A program made the position numbers and the translations under genes. The notes beneath the pieces are model-generated. The model did no database searches. It was not told where the DNA came from and was given only the letters and a program-made list of their open reading frames with translations. Positions 32,971 through 41,689 of a stretch of 64,000 nt of DNA are shown in pieces (position 1 is the first letter of the stretch; the number at the start of each line of letters is the position of its first letter). The DNA is from Mycolicibacterium sphagni (GTDB taxonomy: Bacteria; Actinomycetota; Actinomycetes; Mycobacteriales; Mycobacteriaceae), in NCBI RefSeq assembly GCF_002250655.1, contig NZ_NOZR01000021.1, positions 1 to 64,000 of the forward strand, written 5' to 3'.

Positions 32971-34497
32971 TCAGTCGTTCTGCGGGAAGCCGAGGTTGAT
33001 GCCGCCGTGGGAGGGGTCGAGCCACCGCGTGGTGACCACTTTGCCACGGGTGAAGAAGTGCACGCCCTCGGTTCCGTGCGCGTGGGTGTCGCCGAACAGC
33101 GAGCTCTTCCAGCCGCCGAAGCTGTAGTAGGCGGTCGGAACCGGAATCGGCACGTTGATGCCGACCATGCCGACCTCGACTTCATTCTGGAAACGCCGGG
33201 CGGCGCCCCCGTCGTTGGTGAAGATCGCGGTGCCGTTGCCGTACGGGTTGGAGTTGATCAGTTCCAACGCCTCGTCATAGGAATCGACTCGCACCACCGA
33301 GAGCACCGGGCCGAAGATCTCGTCGGTGTAGACGCTCATTTCGGGGGTGACGTTGTCGATGAGCGTGGGGCCCAGCCAGAAACCCCGGGAATTGAGGCCT
33401 TCGCCGTCAACTTCGGTCTTGCGGCCGTCGACGACGATGGTGGCGCCCGCGGCTTCGCCGGCGTCGATGTAGGAGGCCACCTTGTCGCGATGGGCCTTGG
33501 TGACCAGCGGACCCATATCGGTGTTGCGGGTGCCGTCTCCGACCTTCAAAGAGGTTGTGCGCTCGGCGATCTTGGCGACCAGTTCGTCGGCGATCGGACC
33601 GACGGCCACCGCCGCACTGATGGCCATGCAGCGCTCACCGGCCGACCCGAAGCCCGCGTTCACCATCGCATCAGCAGCCAGGTCGAGGTCGGCGTCGGGC
33701 AGGATCACTGCGTGGTTCTTGGCGCCGCCGAGGGCCTGCACCCGCTTGCCGTGCAGCGTGCCGGTGGAGTAGACGTACTGGGCGATCGGTGTGGAGCCGA
33801 CGAACGAGACAGCCTTGATGGCCTTGTTGGTCAGCAGCTCGTCGACAGCGACCTTGTCACCCTGCAATACGTTGAAGACGCCGGCCGGCAGGCCGGCCTC
33901 CGCCCATAGGTTGGCGATCCACAAAGCCGCCGACGGGTCCTTCTCAGAAGGCTTGAGCACCACGGTGTTTCCAGCGGCGATGGCGATGGGGAAGAACCAC
34001 ATCGGCACCATCGCGGGGAAGTTGAACGGGCTGATGACGGCTACCGGGCCCAGTGGCTGGCGGATCGAGGCGACGTCGACGTTGGTCGAGGCGTTCTCGG
34101 TCATGCCACCTTTGAGTAGATGCGCTATCCCGCAGGCGAATTCGACGACCTCCTGACCGCGGCTGACCTCGCCGAGGGCATCGGAGAGCACCTTGCCATG
34201 CTCGGCGGTGATGATCGCCGCTAGCTCTTCCTTGCGTGCGTTGAGCAGCTCCCTGAACTGGAACAGCACCGTGGTCCGCTTGGCCAGGGAGGTGTCACGC
34301 CAGGCCGGGAACGCCGCGACCGCGGCATCGATGACCGTGCGCGCGTCGGTGACGTCGGCCAGTGCGACCTGACCGGTGATCTGTCCGGTGGCCGGGTTGG
34401 TCACGGGGGCGGTGCGGTCACTGTCACCGGCGAAGCTCTTGCCGCCGGCCCAGTGGGCGATGGAGCGGACGCGGGTATTCGGAGCGGTGAGAGTCAT
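32971..34497 (-). CDS. mmsA: CoA-acylating methylmalonate-semialdehyde dehydrogenase
   Basis: A 508-residue aldehyde dehydrogenase that converts methylmalonate or malonate semialdehyde to propionyl- or acetyl-CoA. The nucleophile region (GFGSAGERCMAISAAV), the NAD-binding SPFNFPAMVPMWFFPIAIAAGN and FVGSTPIAQYV are typical of MmsA. The ATG at 34497 fits the family start. It is the promoter-proximal gene of a mmsA-aminotransferase operon and is divergent from a PucR regulator. Used in valine, beta-alanine or inositol-type catabolism. Confidence 0.92.
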   Translation of the reverse strand: MTLTAPNTRVRSIAHWAGGKSFAGDSDRTAPVTNPATGQITGQVALADVTDARTVIDAAVAAFPAWRDTSLAKRTTVLFQFRELLNARKEELAAIITAEHGKVLSDALGEVSRGQEVVEFACGIAHLLKGGMTENASTNVDVASIRQPLGPVAVISPFNFPAMVPMWFFPIAIAAGNTVVLKPSEKDPSAALWIANLWAEAGLPAGVFNVLQGDKVAVDELLTNKAIKAVSFVGSTPIAQYVYSTGTLHGKRVQALGGAKNHAVILPDADLDLAADAMVNAGFGSAGERCMAISAAVAVGPIADELVAKIAERTTSLKVGDGTRNTDMGPLVTKAHRDKVASYIDAGEAAGATIVVDGRKTEVDGEGLNSRGFWLGPTLIDNVTPEMSVYTDEIFGPVLSVVRVDSYDEALELINSNPYGNGTAIFTNDGGAARRFQNEVEVGMVGINVPIPVPTAYYSFGGWKSSLFGDTHAHGTEGVHFFTRGKVVTTRWLDPSHGGINLGFPQND

Positions 34498-34578
34498 ACC
34501 CGCGATCTTGCCCGCCGCAGGCACCTGATCTGTCCGACGAGTCGTAACAATTAATCGCTTTGCCTTTACACTGTGTCA

Positions 34579-36174
34579 ATGCAGCTGACGCTCTCCGACA
34601 TCCTCGAGCTGCCGTCCATGAGCCGCGGGGAGCCCGAGGTGGTGTGTCCCGGGCCGATGGATCAACCCGTGCGCTGGGTTCACGTCAGCGACCTGGCCGA
34701 CCTGTCGGGCCTGCTGACCGGCGGGGAACTGGTCCTGACAACGGGCCAGGCGCTGGCCGATCCGGCTCGCCGCGACGCCTATCTGCCGGGTTTGGCCGAC
34801 GCCGGCGCCACCGGTGTGGTGATCGAACTCGGGCTGCACATCGACGCGCTTCCGGAATCGGTTCGCAAGATCGGCGCCGCGCTGTCGCTACCGGTAATCG
34901 TCCTGCACCGGCCGGTGCGCTTCATCGACGTCACCGAGGAGGTGCACCGCAGGATCGTCGCTGACCAGTATGCCGAGGTGGCCTACGGGCAGCGGGTGCA
35001 CGAAGAGTTCACCGCGCTGAGCATGCGCCGGGCCTCGGTCGATCAGATCGTCAGTGCCACGGCCGAAATGCTCGATACACCAGTGGTATTGGAAGACCTC
35101 AACCGCCAGGTACTCGCGTTCGACGGATGGGGTATCGCCGCGGCAGTGCTGCTGGCGGACTGGGAACGGCGCTCAAGGCTGACCGCCGCGGACGCGTGGA
35201 CGGCGTGCCCGGTCGGCCCGTACCGGGAAGAGTGGGGCCGGTTGATAGCGCCTCGGATCGCCGCGGCGGACGGGCGCGCGTTGATGACATTGGAACGCGC
35301 AGCCCAGGCGCTGGCCCTGCACCGGATGGTCGAGCAGAACCGCAGCTCGCTGGAGCTTCGCGCCCAAAGCGGTCTGGTCGACGATCTGCGGCGCGGCCGC
35401 GTCACCGATGAGGCCGAGGCAACCGCCCGCGCACACGCACTGGGCCTGCGGCCGGCCCTGACCTATGTGCCCATGGCGATCCGGCTGCGCGAGAGCGCCG
35501 GAGCCGATCAGGTCGCGGTCGCGCAGCGACGGGTCCGCACGCTCGACGCGATCATGCATACGGTGCGCGCTACCGCTCATACGGGCCTGGCCGCCACGCG
35601 CGACGACGGCCAGATCGACCTGGTGCTTGCTCCGCAGCGGATCAGCAGCGGCGCATACTCGCTTGATGCCATGCTCGTTGACGTATGTTCGGCGATCCGC
35701 AGGGCGGTGAGCCGCCTGGACGGGGTGAGCGATTGCACCATCGGGGTGGGGCCGGAGTCGAGCCGTCTGGTCGACGCGGTGGGCGGCCTGCGCGAGGCCG
35801 GACATGTCGCCGAGGTGGCTATGTCGATGCCGTTGCGCGCCTTGCCCTTTCATCGAGCCCCGGACGTTCGGTTGCGCGGGTTGCTCTCGTTGATCCGGAC
35901 TGAACCGCGTGTCCAGGCCTTCGCCGAGACGGAATTGGCCGGACTGCTGGCGCACCGCGCCAAACATGGAGACGAGATGTTCGAATTGCTGCGGCACTTC
36001 CTGCAGGCCGGCGGCAATAAAGCGGAGTTGGCCAGAACGCTACATATGTCGCGGCCGACGTTGTATTCGCGCCTGGACGCGCTCGAACGCATCGTCGGCC
36101 TTGACCTCGACGACGCGGAGTCCAGGACGTCGCTGCACGTGGCGATGCTGATCCTCAACCCGGCGGGGGACTAG
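34579..36174 (+). CDS. PucR family transcriptional regulator
   Basis: A 531-residue regulator with an N-terminal PucR domain (about 1-125, LTLSDILELPSMSRGEPEVV and GELVLTTGQAL), a GGDEF-like middle region, and a C-terminal PucR helix-turn-helix (ELLRHFLQAGGNKAELARTLHMSRPTLYSRLDAL, with residues about 478-510). It is divergent from mmsA and the aminotransferase and is probably their activator or repressor. The ATG at 34579 is likely; a GTG two codons earlier is possible. A TACACT element (34566-34571) suggests a nearly leaderless transcript. Confidence 0.88.
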   Translation: MQLTLSDILELPSMSRGEPEVVCPGPMDQPVRWVHVSDLADLSGLLTGGELVLTTGQALADPARRDAYLPGLADAGATGVVIELGLHIDALPESVRKIGAALSLPVIVLHRPVRFIDVTEEVHRRIVADQYAEVAYGQRVHEEFTALSMRRASVDQIVSATAEMLDTPVVLEDLNRQVLAFDGWGIAAAVLLADWERRSRLTAADAWTACPVGPYREEWGRLIAPRIAAADGRALMTLERAAQALALHRMVEQNRSSLELRAQSGLVDDLRRGRVTDEAEATARAHALGLRPALTYVPMAIRLRESAGADQVAVAQRRVRTLDAIMHTVRATAHTGLAATRDDGQIDLVLAPQRISSGAYSLDAMLVDVCSAIRRAVSRLDGVSDCTIGVGPESSRLVDAVGGLREAGHVAEVAMSMPLRALPFHRAPDVRLRGLLSLIRTEPRVQAFAETELAGLLAHRAKHGDEMFELLRHFLQAGGNKAELARTLHMSRPTLYSRLDALERIVGLDLDDAESRTSLHVAMLILNPAGD

Positions 36175-36213
36175 TACTCACATCTGTTGCCCGCCTTCGA
36201 GCGACAATCCTTG

Positions 36214-37035
36214 TCAGGCTTCAGCTTCCGCGCTTTCCCGCTCGTCTTTCAGACGCTCCTTACTGCGCAGCAGCCGCAGCAGCGTCACCAAAACCAATCC
36301 GCCGGCCATATTGCCGACCAGCGTGTACCAGAACCAGCCCAGCCAGTCGAGATAACCGAACGGCGCCTGGCCCGTAGCCAGCGCCCCAAAGATCAGCAGC
36401 GAATCCAGGATCGAGTGGAACAACTGAAGCCCGGCGAGCAGAAAAGCCCCTGCCACCGCAGCGGCGATCTTGCCGGGGACCGAGTCGGTACCGTGCTGCA
36501 TGCGCGTCATCAACGTGATCGCCATCCCGCCCAGCACCGCCAACGCCAGGCTCTGCAACGACAGTGGTGCGGTGACGTAATGCGCTGCGGACTCGATCGT
36601 TTGCGCCCTCAGCTTCGGGAACGCGACCACTATCAGTGCCATGATCAACCAGCCACCGATGAGGTTGGCGACCAGCGTGCCGCTCCACAGTTTGGCCAGC
36701 TGACCGACACTGGCGCGTTTGGCGACGACCGTCGTGACCGGCACCAGAAAGCCCTCGGTGAACAACTCACTGCGGCCCAGCAGGAGCGCCAGAAATCCGA
36801 TCGCGAACGCTACGCCGGCCAGCAGCTGATTGTGGGTTTCGTTTAGTACGGACAGATACGCGAGGACTCCCATTGCCACCTCGGTACCGCCAAAGAAGCC
36901 GGTGACCAGGACTTCGCGCCAGGTGCGATGCAGTCGCTGGGTACCCTCGTCGACCATCCGATTGAAGGCCGATTCGAGCTCGTCCTCGATAGGACTATCG
37001 GATTCGCCGAGTTGGCGCTGGCTTGTCGAACTCAC
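36214..37035 (-). CDS. Formate/nitrite transporter (FocA/NirC) family protein
   Basis: A 273-residue membrane protein with six or more helices of the FNT channel family. Helices such as GVAFAIGFLALLLGRSELFTEGFLVPV and WSGTLVANLIGGWLIM match the family, which conducts formate, nitrite or hydrosulfide. The GTG at 37035 (SSTSQRQLG) is preferred; an ATG at 37074 adds 13 residues. It has a long acidic N-terminal segment. Monocistronic; substrate not predictable from the sequence. Confidence 0.85.
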   Translation of the reverse strand: MSSTSQRQLGESDSPIEDELESAFNRMVDEGTQRLHRTWREVLVTGFFGGTEVAMGVLAYLSVLNETHNQLLAGVAFAIGFLALLLGRSELFTEGFLVPVTTVVAKRASVGQLAKLWSGTLVANLIGGWLIMALIVVAFPKLRAQTIESAAHYVTAPLSLQSLALAVLGGMAITLMTRMQHGTDSVPGKIAAAVAGAFLLAGLQLFHSILDSLLIFGALATGQAPFGYLDWLGWFWYTLVGNMAGGLVLVTLLRLLRSKERLKDERESAEAEA

Positions 37036-37118
37036 GATTGGGGGTACCCATCGCCGCCATGGCCGAAGCGCCAAGCCGCTGAGCAGTTGCTCAACGCGCC
37101 GCCATAGACTGGCCCACC

Positions 37119-37898
37119 GTGGGCATTCTCGTTGGCTTTGCGCCGTGGATCGTCTATTGGGTACTCGTCGGCAACGCGCCCTTCAAGGCGGCCGTGCTGG
37201 TCGCGCTCGGCATCGCCATCATCGGACTGGTCATCGGCCGCATCAAGAAGGCACCCGGGTTGACCTTCGAGATCGGCGCTGTTGCAACGTTCTCGGTGCT
37301 GGCTGTCCTGACGTTCGTCCTCGACCAGGCGTTCATGGAGCAATGGATGCAGCCGCTGAGCAATGCCGGGATCTTCCTGGTGGCACTGGCGGGTGCATTG
37401 ACCGGAAAGCCGTTCGTGCGGGAGTTCGCCGCGGCTGGCCGTTCCGACGAGGTGATCAAGAGTGATCTGTTCAAACGGATCACCTCGCTGCTGACCTGGA
37501 TCTGGGTCGCGGCGTTCGCAGGGATGACGGTGTCCTCGGCGATCCCGCCGACCGTGCAGGGCGATTCGACGATTCTTGACACGAAGACCCCGCTGTCGTT
37601 CCTCTGCTACTGGGTCATCCCGTTCACCTTGATGGGCCTGGCCGCCCTTGCCTCACGCATCGTGCCCGACAAAATGACCATCAGTGACGACGTAGTGCGC
37701 GAGACGTCGTTCGTCGCCTATACCGAGGCCGCGATCGACGAGCTGTACTACTTGGCGCAGGAGCACGCCAACCGCGAGGTGGGCGCGGGCAAGGAGGCCT
37801 ACGACGTAAAGGTCGGGGGAATGGGCATAGCCCTCACCGGTGACGAATCCCGCAAGTCGTGGCCGTCCACCTACCGGGTACGCGACCGACGGCGCTAA
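37119..37898 (+). CDS. Conserved membrane protein of unknown function
   Basis: A 259-residue protein with five to six predicted helices (for example WIVYWVLVGNAPFKAAVLVALGIAIIGLVIG and FSVLAVLTFVLDQAFM) and a soluble C-terminal region of about 70 residues. I do not recognise the family with certainty; the N-terminal part recalls septation-associated or intracellular membrane proteins. The GTG start follows no clear ribosome site. It is divergent from the FocA-like gene. Confidence 0.72.
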   Translation: MGILVGFAPWIVYWVLVGNAPFKAAVLVALGIAIIGLVIGRIKKAPGLTFEIGAVATFSVLAVLTFVLDQAFMEQWMQPLSNAGIFLVALAGALTGKPFVREFAAAGRSDEVIKSDLFKRITSLLTWIWVAAFAGMTVSSAIPPTVQGDSTILDTKTPLSFLCYWVIPFTLMGLAALASRIVPDKMTISDDVVRETSFVAYTEAAIDELYYLAQEHANREVGAGKEAYDVKVGGMGIALTGDESRKSWPSTYRVRDRRR

Positions 37899-38047
37899 CG
37901 CCGTCATGGGTTGCTGGCGCACTCGCCCGATCACAACCAATCGGGCAAGGATGCACACCACTTCGGACACTGTTACATCACGGTTTGACTAAATGCCCTG
38001 CTCGCGCTTGAAGCCTGGTCAACGCTTGTCAGCCATTTGCTGTAGAA

Positions 38048-38071
38048 GTTACAGAAGTGACCTCTGTTAAC
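38048..38071. promoter_or_regulatory. 9-bp-period GTNAC direct repeats upstream of the RipD-like gene
   Basis: Three half-sites GTTAC (38048), GTGAC (38057) and GTTAA(C) (38066) start exactly 9 bp apart. This spacing and the GTNAC core resemble the direct repeats bound by the MtrA response regulator in mycobacteria. They lie 43-66 bp before the RipD-like start codon. Binding by MtrA is inference. Confidence 0.5.
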
Positions 38072-38113
38072 AGAATGGGGTTTTGCTCAGAGGTGTAAGG
38101 AGAGGTGGAAACG

Positions 38114-38617
38114 ATGATGAGAAAGCGCCTATACGCACTCGCGCTCGGCTTGGTCATGCTGCTGGGTCTGCCCGGCCTGCTGGCCCCTGCGGCAACAGCC
38201 GCACCGGCCGGACCGGTGAGCCGCGATCAGTACGTCCAGCTGGTGATCCAGCGCGGACTCGCCCAACGAGGCGTGCCCTACGCCTGGGCCGGCGGCGACA
38301 TCAATGGACCCACTCTGGGCAAGGGGCCAAGCGCCGCCGTGGTCGGATTCGACTCGTCGGGCCTCATCCAATACATCTTCGCCGGCGTCGGCGCCAAGCT
38401 GCCACGCTCCTCGGGCGACATGTACAAGGTGGGCCAGCGCGTCACGCCCGACCAAGCCCTGCCGGGTGACCTGATCTTCTACGGACCTGACGGCACCCAG
38501 AGCGTCGCGATGTTCCTCGGCAACAACCAGATGCTCGAGGTCACCGACACGGTTGTCGCAGTGTCCGCGGTACGTGCCAAGGACATGGCGCCCTACCTGG
38601 TCCGCGTCATCGCCTAA
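38114..38617 (+). CDS. ripD: RipD-like NlpC/P60 protein lacking the catalytic cysteine
   Basis: A 167-residue exported protein: signal peptide (about 1-32) and an NlpC/P60 domain (about 40-165). The domain aligns with peptidoglycan endopeptidases (AQRGVPYAWAGG, PGDLIFYG), but the catalytic DCSGL is FDSSGL (Cys to Ser) and the catalytic His is Ser (QSVAMFLGNN). M. tuberculosis RipD likewise has an inactive domain and binds peptidoglycan. A strong AAGGAGAGG site precedes the ATG. Its stop overlaps the convergent esterase gene. Confidence 0.87.
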   Translation: MMRKRLYALALGLVMLLGLPGLLAPAATAAPAGPVSRDQYVQLVIQRGLAQRGVPYAWAGGDINGPTLGKGPSAAVVGFDSSGLIQYIFAGVGAKLPRSSGDMYKVGQRVTPDQALPGDLIFYGPDGTQSVAMFLGNNQMLEVTDTVVAVSAVRAKDMAPYLVRVIA

Positions 38618-39525
38618 GCCAGCCCCTGGGGTGTGCCGTTGATCGTGTCGGCGATGAGTCGGCGAGCGGCACGCCCCTCCGGGATGGGCAGCAGCGGATA
38701 GACGTGCACCATGCCCTCGCCCTGCACGTAGTCGACATCGACGCCGGCGGCCCCGGCCTTACCGGCCAGCAGACGGGCGTCGGGGTTGAGAATGTCGCGC
38801 GTACCGCTGAAGATCGTCAGCGCCGTCAGCCCTTCCAGCGTCGCGGCCAGCGGGCTGACCATCGGGTCGTCCAGTTCCAGTTGTCCGCGCCAATGCTGCG
38901 CGTAGACATGCACACCGGCGGGGGACAACCACGGATCCGTGGGCTCCACCGCGGCGATCGCGGGGTTGGTCATGGTGGCGTCCAGCACGGGCGCGATGAG
39001 AAACGCCCGGCGAGGTTGCTCAGAGCTGTTGTCGCGCAAGCAGATCAGCGACGACAAGGCGATCTGAGCGCCAGCTGAATCACCGAGTACGAAGGTGTTG
39101 CCTGCTCCAGCCTCGGCGATGTCAGCGGTGATCAGATCCGCGACTCTCGGAACGACGTCGGCGGCCGTGCCCCACGGCACCAAGGGGTAGATCGGAACCC
39201 GCACCGAGGTCTGCGTCTCGGCGACCAGCCCCGCGACGAAGCGCCAGTGTGCGGGCTCGATCTCGTTGACCCAACCGCCACCGTGCACATAAACGGCCCG
39301 ATGACGGGCGCGGTGACCCGCGGGGGACACCGTGTAGACCGGCCAGCTGTCGTGGACCACCGTCACATCGACGTCGTCACGAAGCCGACGGGGCGGCCCA
39401 AAAAGGCGGGGCCGCAACGCCCGTTCGGCGATGCGCTGACGGGCAGCAGCTGGATCAGAGAGTGGCCTTCCCCGGCCGGTGGCGCGCAGGATCACCGGGA
39501 CCAGTCGGCTTCCTAGACTCGCCAT
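38614..39525 (-). CDS. Alpha/beta hydrolase (HSL-type acetyl esterase/lipase)
   Basis: A 303-residue hydrolase of the hormone-sensitive-lipase family. The oxyanion motif VHGGGWVNE, the nucleophile elbow GDSAGAQIAL (Ser) and the later acid and His (SGTRDILNPDA; GEGMVHVYPL) are visible, so the triad looks complete. No signal peptide is evident, so it is probably cytosolic. It shares a 4-nt CTAA stop overlap with the RipD-like gene. Substrate unknown (esters or lipids). Confidence 0.88.
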   Translation of the reverse strand: MASLGSRLVPVILRATGRGRPLSDPAAARQRIAERALRPRLFGPPRRLRDDVDVTVVHDSWPVYTVSPAGHRARHRAVYVHGGGWVNEIEPAHWRFVAGLVAETQTSVRVPIYPLVPWGTAADVVPRVADLITADIAEAGAGNTFVLGDSAGAQIALSSLICLRDNSSEQPRRAFLIAPVLDATMTNPAIAAVEPTDPWLSPAGVHVYAQHWRGQLELDDPMVSPLAATLEGLTALTIFSGTRDILNPDARLLAGKAGAAGVDVDYVQGEGMVHVYPLLPIPEGRAARRLIADTINGTPQGLA

Positions 39526-39555
39526 CCGACCATTGTGGCCGGAACAGGGGAGAAG

Positions 39556-39846
39556 TTAGGCGCAGTCGGAGCAGGTCATGCTCGCGGCGTCAGCCAACCG
39601 GCTGCGGTGGTGCACCAGAAAGCAGCTGGTGCAGGTGAACTCGTCAGCCTGCTTGGGGATTACCCGGACAGTCAGTTCCTCATCGGACAGATCCGCGCCG
39701 GGAAGTTCGAAGGAGTCAGCGGCTTCAGCCTCGTCCACATCGATCACGGCCGTGGCCGTGTCCTTGCGCCGGCCCGCCAAATCCTCCAGGGACTCTTCCT
39801 CAGGCTCGGCTTGGGTACGGCGGGGAGCGTCGTAGTCAACCGTCAT
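39556..39846 (-). CDS. DUF4193 domain-containing zinc-ribbon-like protein
   Basis: A 96-residue actinobacterial protein with an acidic N-terminal two-thirds and a C-terminal four-cysteine zinc-ribbon motif: CTSCFLVHHRSRL followed by CSDC. The ATG at 39846 begins the conserved MTVDYDAPRR. DUF4193 proteins occur singly in actinobacterial genomes; the function is unknown, and a metal-binding or transcription-linked role is only a guess. Confidence 0.85.
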   Translation of the reverse strand: MTVDYDAPRRTQAEPEEESLEDLAGRRKDTATAVIDVDEAEAADSFELPGADLSDEELTVRVIPKQADEFTCTSCFLVHHRSRLADAASMTCSDCA

Positions 39847-40019
39847 GGTCCGTGCCTTTCGTTCGTTCCGCACCCGACGTCGCGTCAACGCGGTCGAATG
39901 CGGGTTTGTTCCCATTGTCGGACTCGGCTAAACACCTTTGTTCCCAGCCGGCCGTGCGGTTGTCCCAACCCGGTCGCCACCGTCGAGTTCCTATGTACTA
40001 GGAACGCAAAAGTGGGCGC

Positions 40020-40805
40020 TCAGGTTCGCCAAAGTGATTCCTGGGCGACACTGGCGACCAGGGTACCGTCACCTCGGTGAATCGACCCCCGCGCCAAGCC
40101 GCGCGCGTCGCTGTGACTTACTGCGATGGCGTCGTAGAGGTGCCAGAGGTGCGGGTCGGTGGGGCGGTGTAGCCACAGGGCGTGGTCGAGGCTGGCCGCG
40201 CCGCCGGGGCCGGGGCGGCCCCCTCCCGGCGGTCGGGCCGAGGACACCAGGCCCAGGTCAGAGATGAATGTCAACGCGCAGGCCCGCAGCACCGGGTCGT
40301 CTTCGACAGGTTCGCGGGTCCGGAACCAGAACGGTTGAACCGGCCAGTCGTCGTGACCATGTTGCCCGGGAGCAACCCGGACCTCGAAGTGATCGGCCCA
40401 CTTCACCGGAAGCATTGTGACGATTGTCGCGTCGGACAATTCCACCGCGAGGGGCTCAGGGCGTTGCCAATCCGTGGTGATCTCCGGTTGATGGAACGAC
40501 GCCATCATCTCGAAGATCGCCGCCCCGTCCTGCACCGCGGTGACGCGGCGGGTATTGAACGAACGTCCGTCGCGGGTGATCTCGACGCTGAATTCGATGT
40601 CGACGCCGATCTGCCCGCCCTTGATGAAATAAGCGTGCAGCGACTGCGGGATTCGCGCGGCATCGACGGTGGCCGCCGCCGCGGCCAACGCCTGGGCGGC
40701 GATCAACCCACCGAACAACCGGGGACCCACTCCGGACGTCGCCGAGGTGTGAAAGGTCTGCCCGCTGCGGTCGAGTTGGACCAGCTCGGCGATCCAGCTC
40801 GGCAT
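40020..40805 (-). CDS. Acyl-CoA thioesterase II family protein (TesB-like)
   Basis: A 261-residue double hot-dog thioesterase. Family segments include GVGPRLFGGLIAAQALAAAAATV, SLHAYFIKGG, RDGRSFNTRRVTAVQDG and the C-terminal ASLDHALWLHRPTDPHLWHLYD, matching TesB. It hydrolyses acyl-CoA to free fatty acid and CoA. The ATG at 40805 gives the normal N-terminus. It is divergent from the PheC-like gene. Confidence 0.9.
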   Translation of the reverse strand: MPSWIAELVQLDRSGQTFHTSATSGVGPRLFGGLIAAQALAAAAATVDAARIPQSLHAYFIKGGQIGVDIEFSVEITRDGRSFNTRRVTAVQDGAAIFEMMASFHQPEITTDWQRPEPLAVELSDATIVTMLPVKWADHFEVRVAPGQHGHDDWPVQPFWFRTREPVEDDPVLRACALTFISDLGLVSSARPPGGGRPGPGGAASLDHALWLHRPTDPHLWHLYDAIAVSHSDARGLARGSIHRGDGTLVASVAQESLWRT

Positions 40806-40890
40806 GCTCTCCCCGCGGTTGTAGTGGTCGAAATCGCCCTCACCATAAACTGCCGTGATGGATCGCGGCCACATCGGGTGTACTAACTAC

Positions 40891-41685
40891 ATGCGGCCGT
40901 TGAGCTTTGGCGCACTGAGTCTGGTCGCTGCCGTCGCACTGTCCGGCGCCGTGGCGCCGAACGCCGTTGCCGGCGGCGGTACGGCGGCACTGAAGGTCTG
41001 CACCACCGGCGATTACCCACCCCTGACCTACCGTGAGCCCGAGACCGGGGAGTACACCGGCGTCGACATCGACATGGCCACCGACCTGGCCGCCCACCTC
41101 GGGCGCGCGCCGGTTTTCGTCGCCACCACGTGGCCGACCCTGATGGCGGACCTGACCTCACCCGGCAAGTGCGATATCGCGATGGGCGGCATCACCGACA
41201 CGCCGGAGCGACGCCGCGTCGCCGACGTCACCGGTCCGTACCTGTCCAGCGGAAAGGTGCCGTTGGTCGCCGCCGGCAATGCCGACCGACTGTCCTCACT
41301 CGACCAGATCGACCAGCCCGGCGTGCGGGTGATCGAAAACAGCGGCGGCACCAACGAACAATTCGCCCGCAAGAACCTCCCCGACGCTCAGCTCGCGATC
41401 TGGCGGGACAACACGACCATCTTCGACCAACTCGCGTCAGGCAACGCCGACGTCATGATCACCGACGCCGTGGAAGCCATCTACCAGTCGTCGCTGCACC
41501 CCGGGCTGGTGGCGCTGCACCCCGAGCAACCGTTCACCTCGGAGGTCAAGATCTACCTGCTGCCCAAAGGGAGCCCGATCGCCGCGCAAAGCGAGTCGTG
41601 GCTGACGGGCGCACTTCATGACGGCACGTTCGCCGGGTTCTACCAGCGCTGGCTGCATGCACCGGCGCCAGAGGCTCCGCAGTAG
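40891..41685 (+). CDS. Secreted PheC-like solute-binding-fold protein (cyclohexadienyl dehydratase type)
   Basis: A 264-residue exported protein with a signal peptide (about 1-25) and a class II periplasmic binding fold. Sequence features match the PheC group: TGDYPPLTYREPETGEYTGVD, TTWPTLMADL, MGGITDTPERRR, ENSGGTNEQFAR and ITDAVEAIYQS. PheC dehydrates prephenate or arogenate in the periplasm of some bacteria. It may instead be a simple ABC-type binding protein. No permease is adjacent, which favours an enzyme. Confidence 0.78.
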   Translation: MRPLSFGALSLVAAVALSGAVAPNAVAGGGTAALKVCTTGDYPPLTYREPETGEYTGVDIDMATDLAAHLGRAPVFVATTWPTLMADLTSPGKCDIAMGGITDTPERRRVADVTGPYLSSGKVPLVAAGNADRLSSLDQIDQPGVRVIENSGGTNEQFARKNLPDAQLAIWRDNTTIFDQLASGNADVMITDAVEAIYQSSLHPGLVALHPEQPFTSEVKIYLLPKGSPIAAQSESWLTGALHDGTFAGFYQRWLHAPAPEAPQ

Positions 41686-41689
41686 GGCC

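Noticed and set aside
37972..37987. Further GTTAC-like site upstream of the RipD-like gene
   Set aside because: Only one half-site is present; the second copy at 9-bp spacing is missing.
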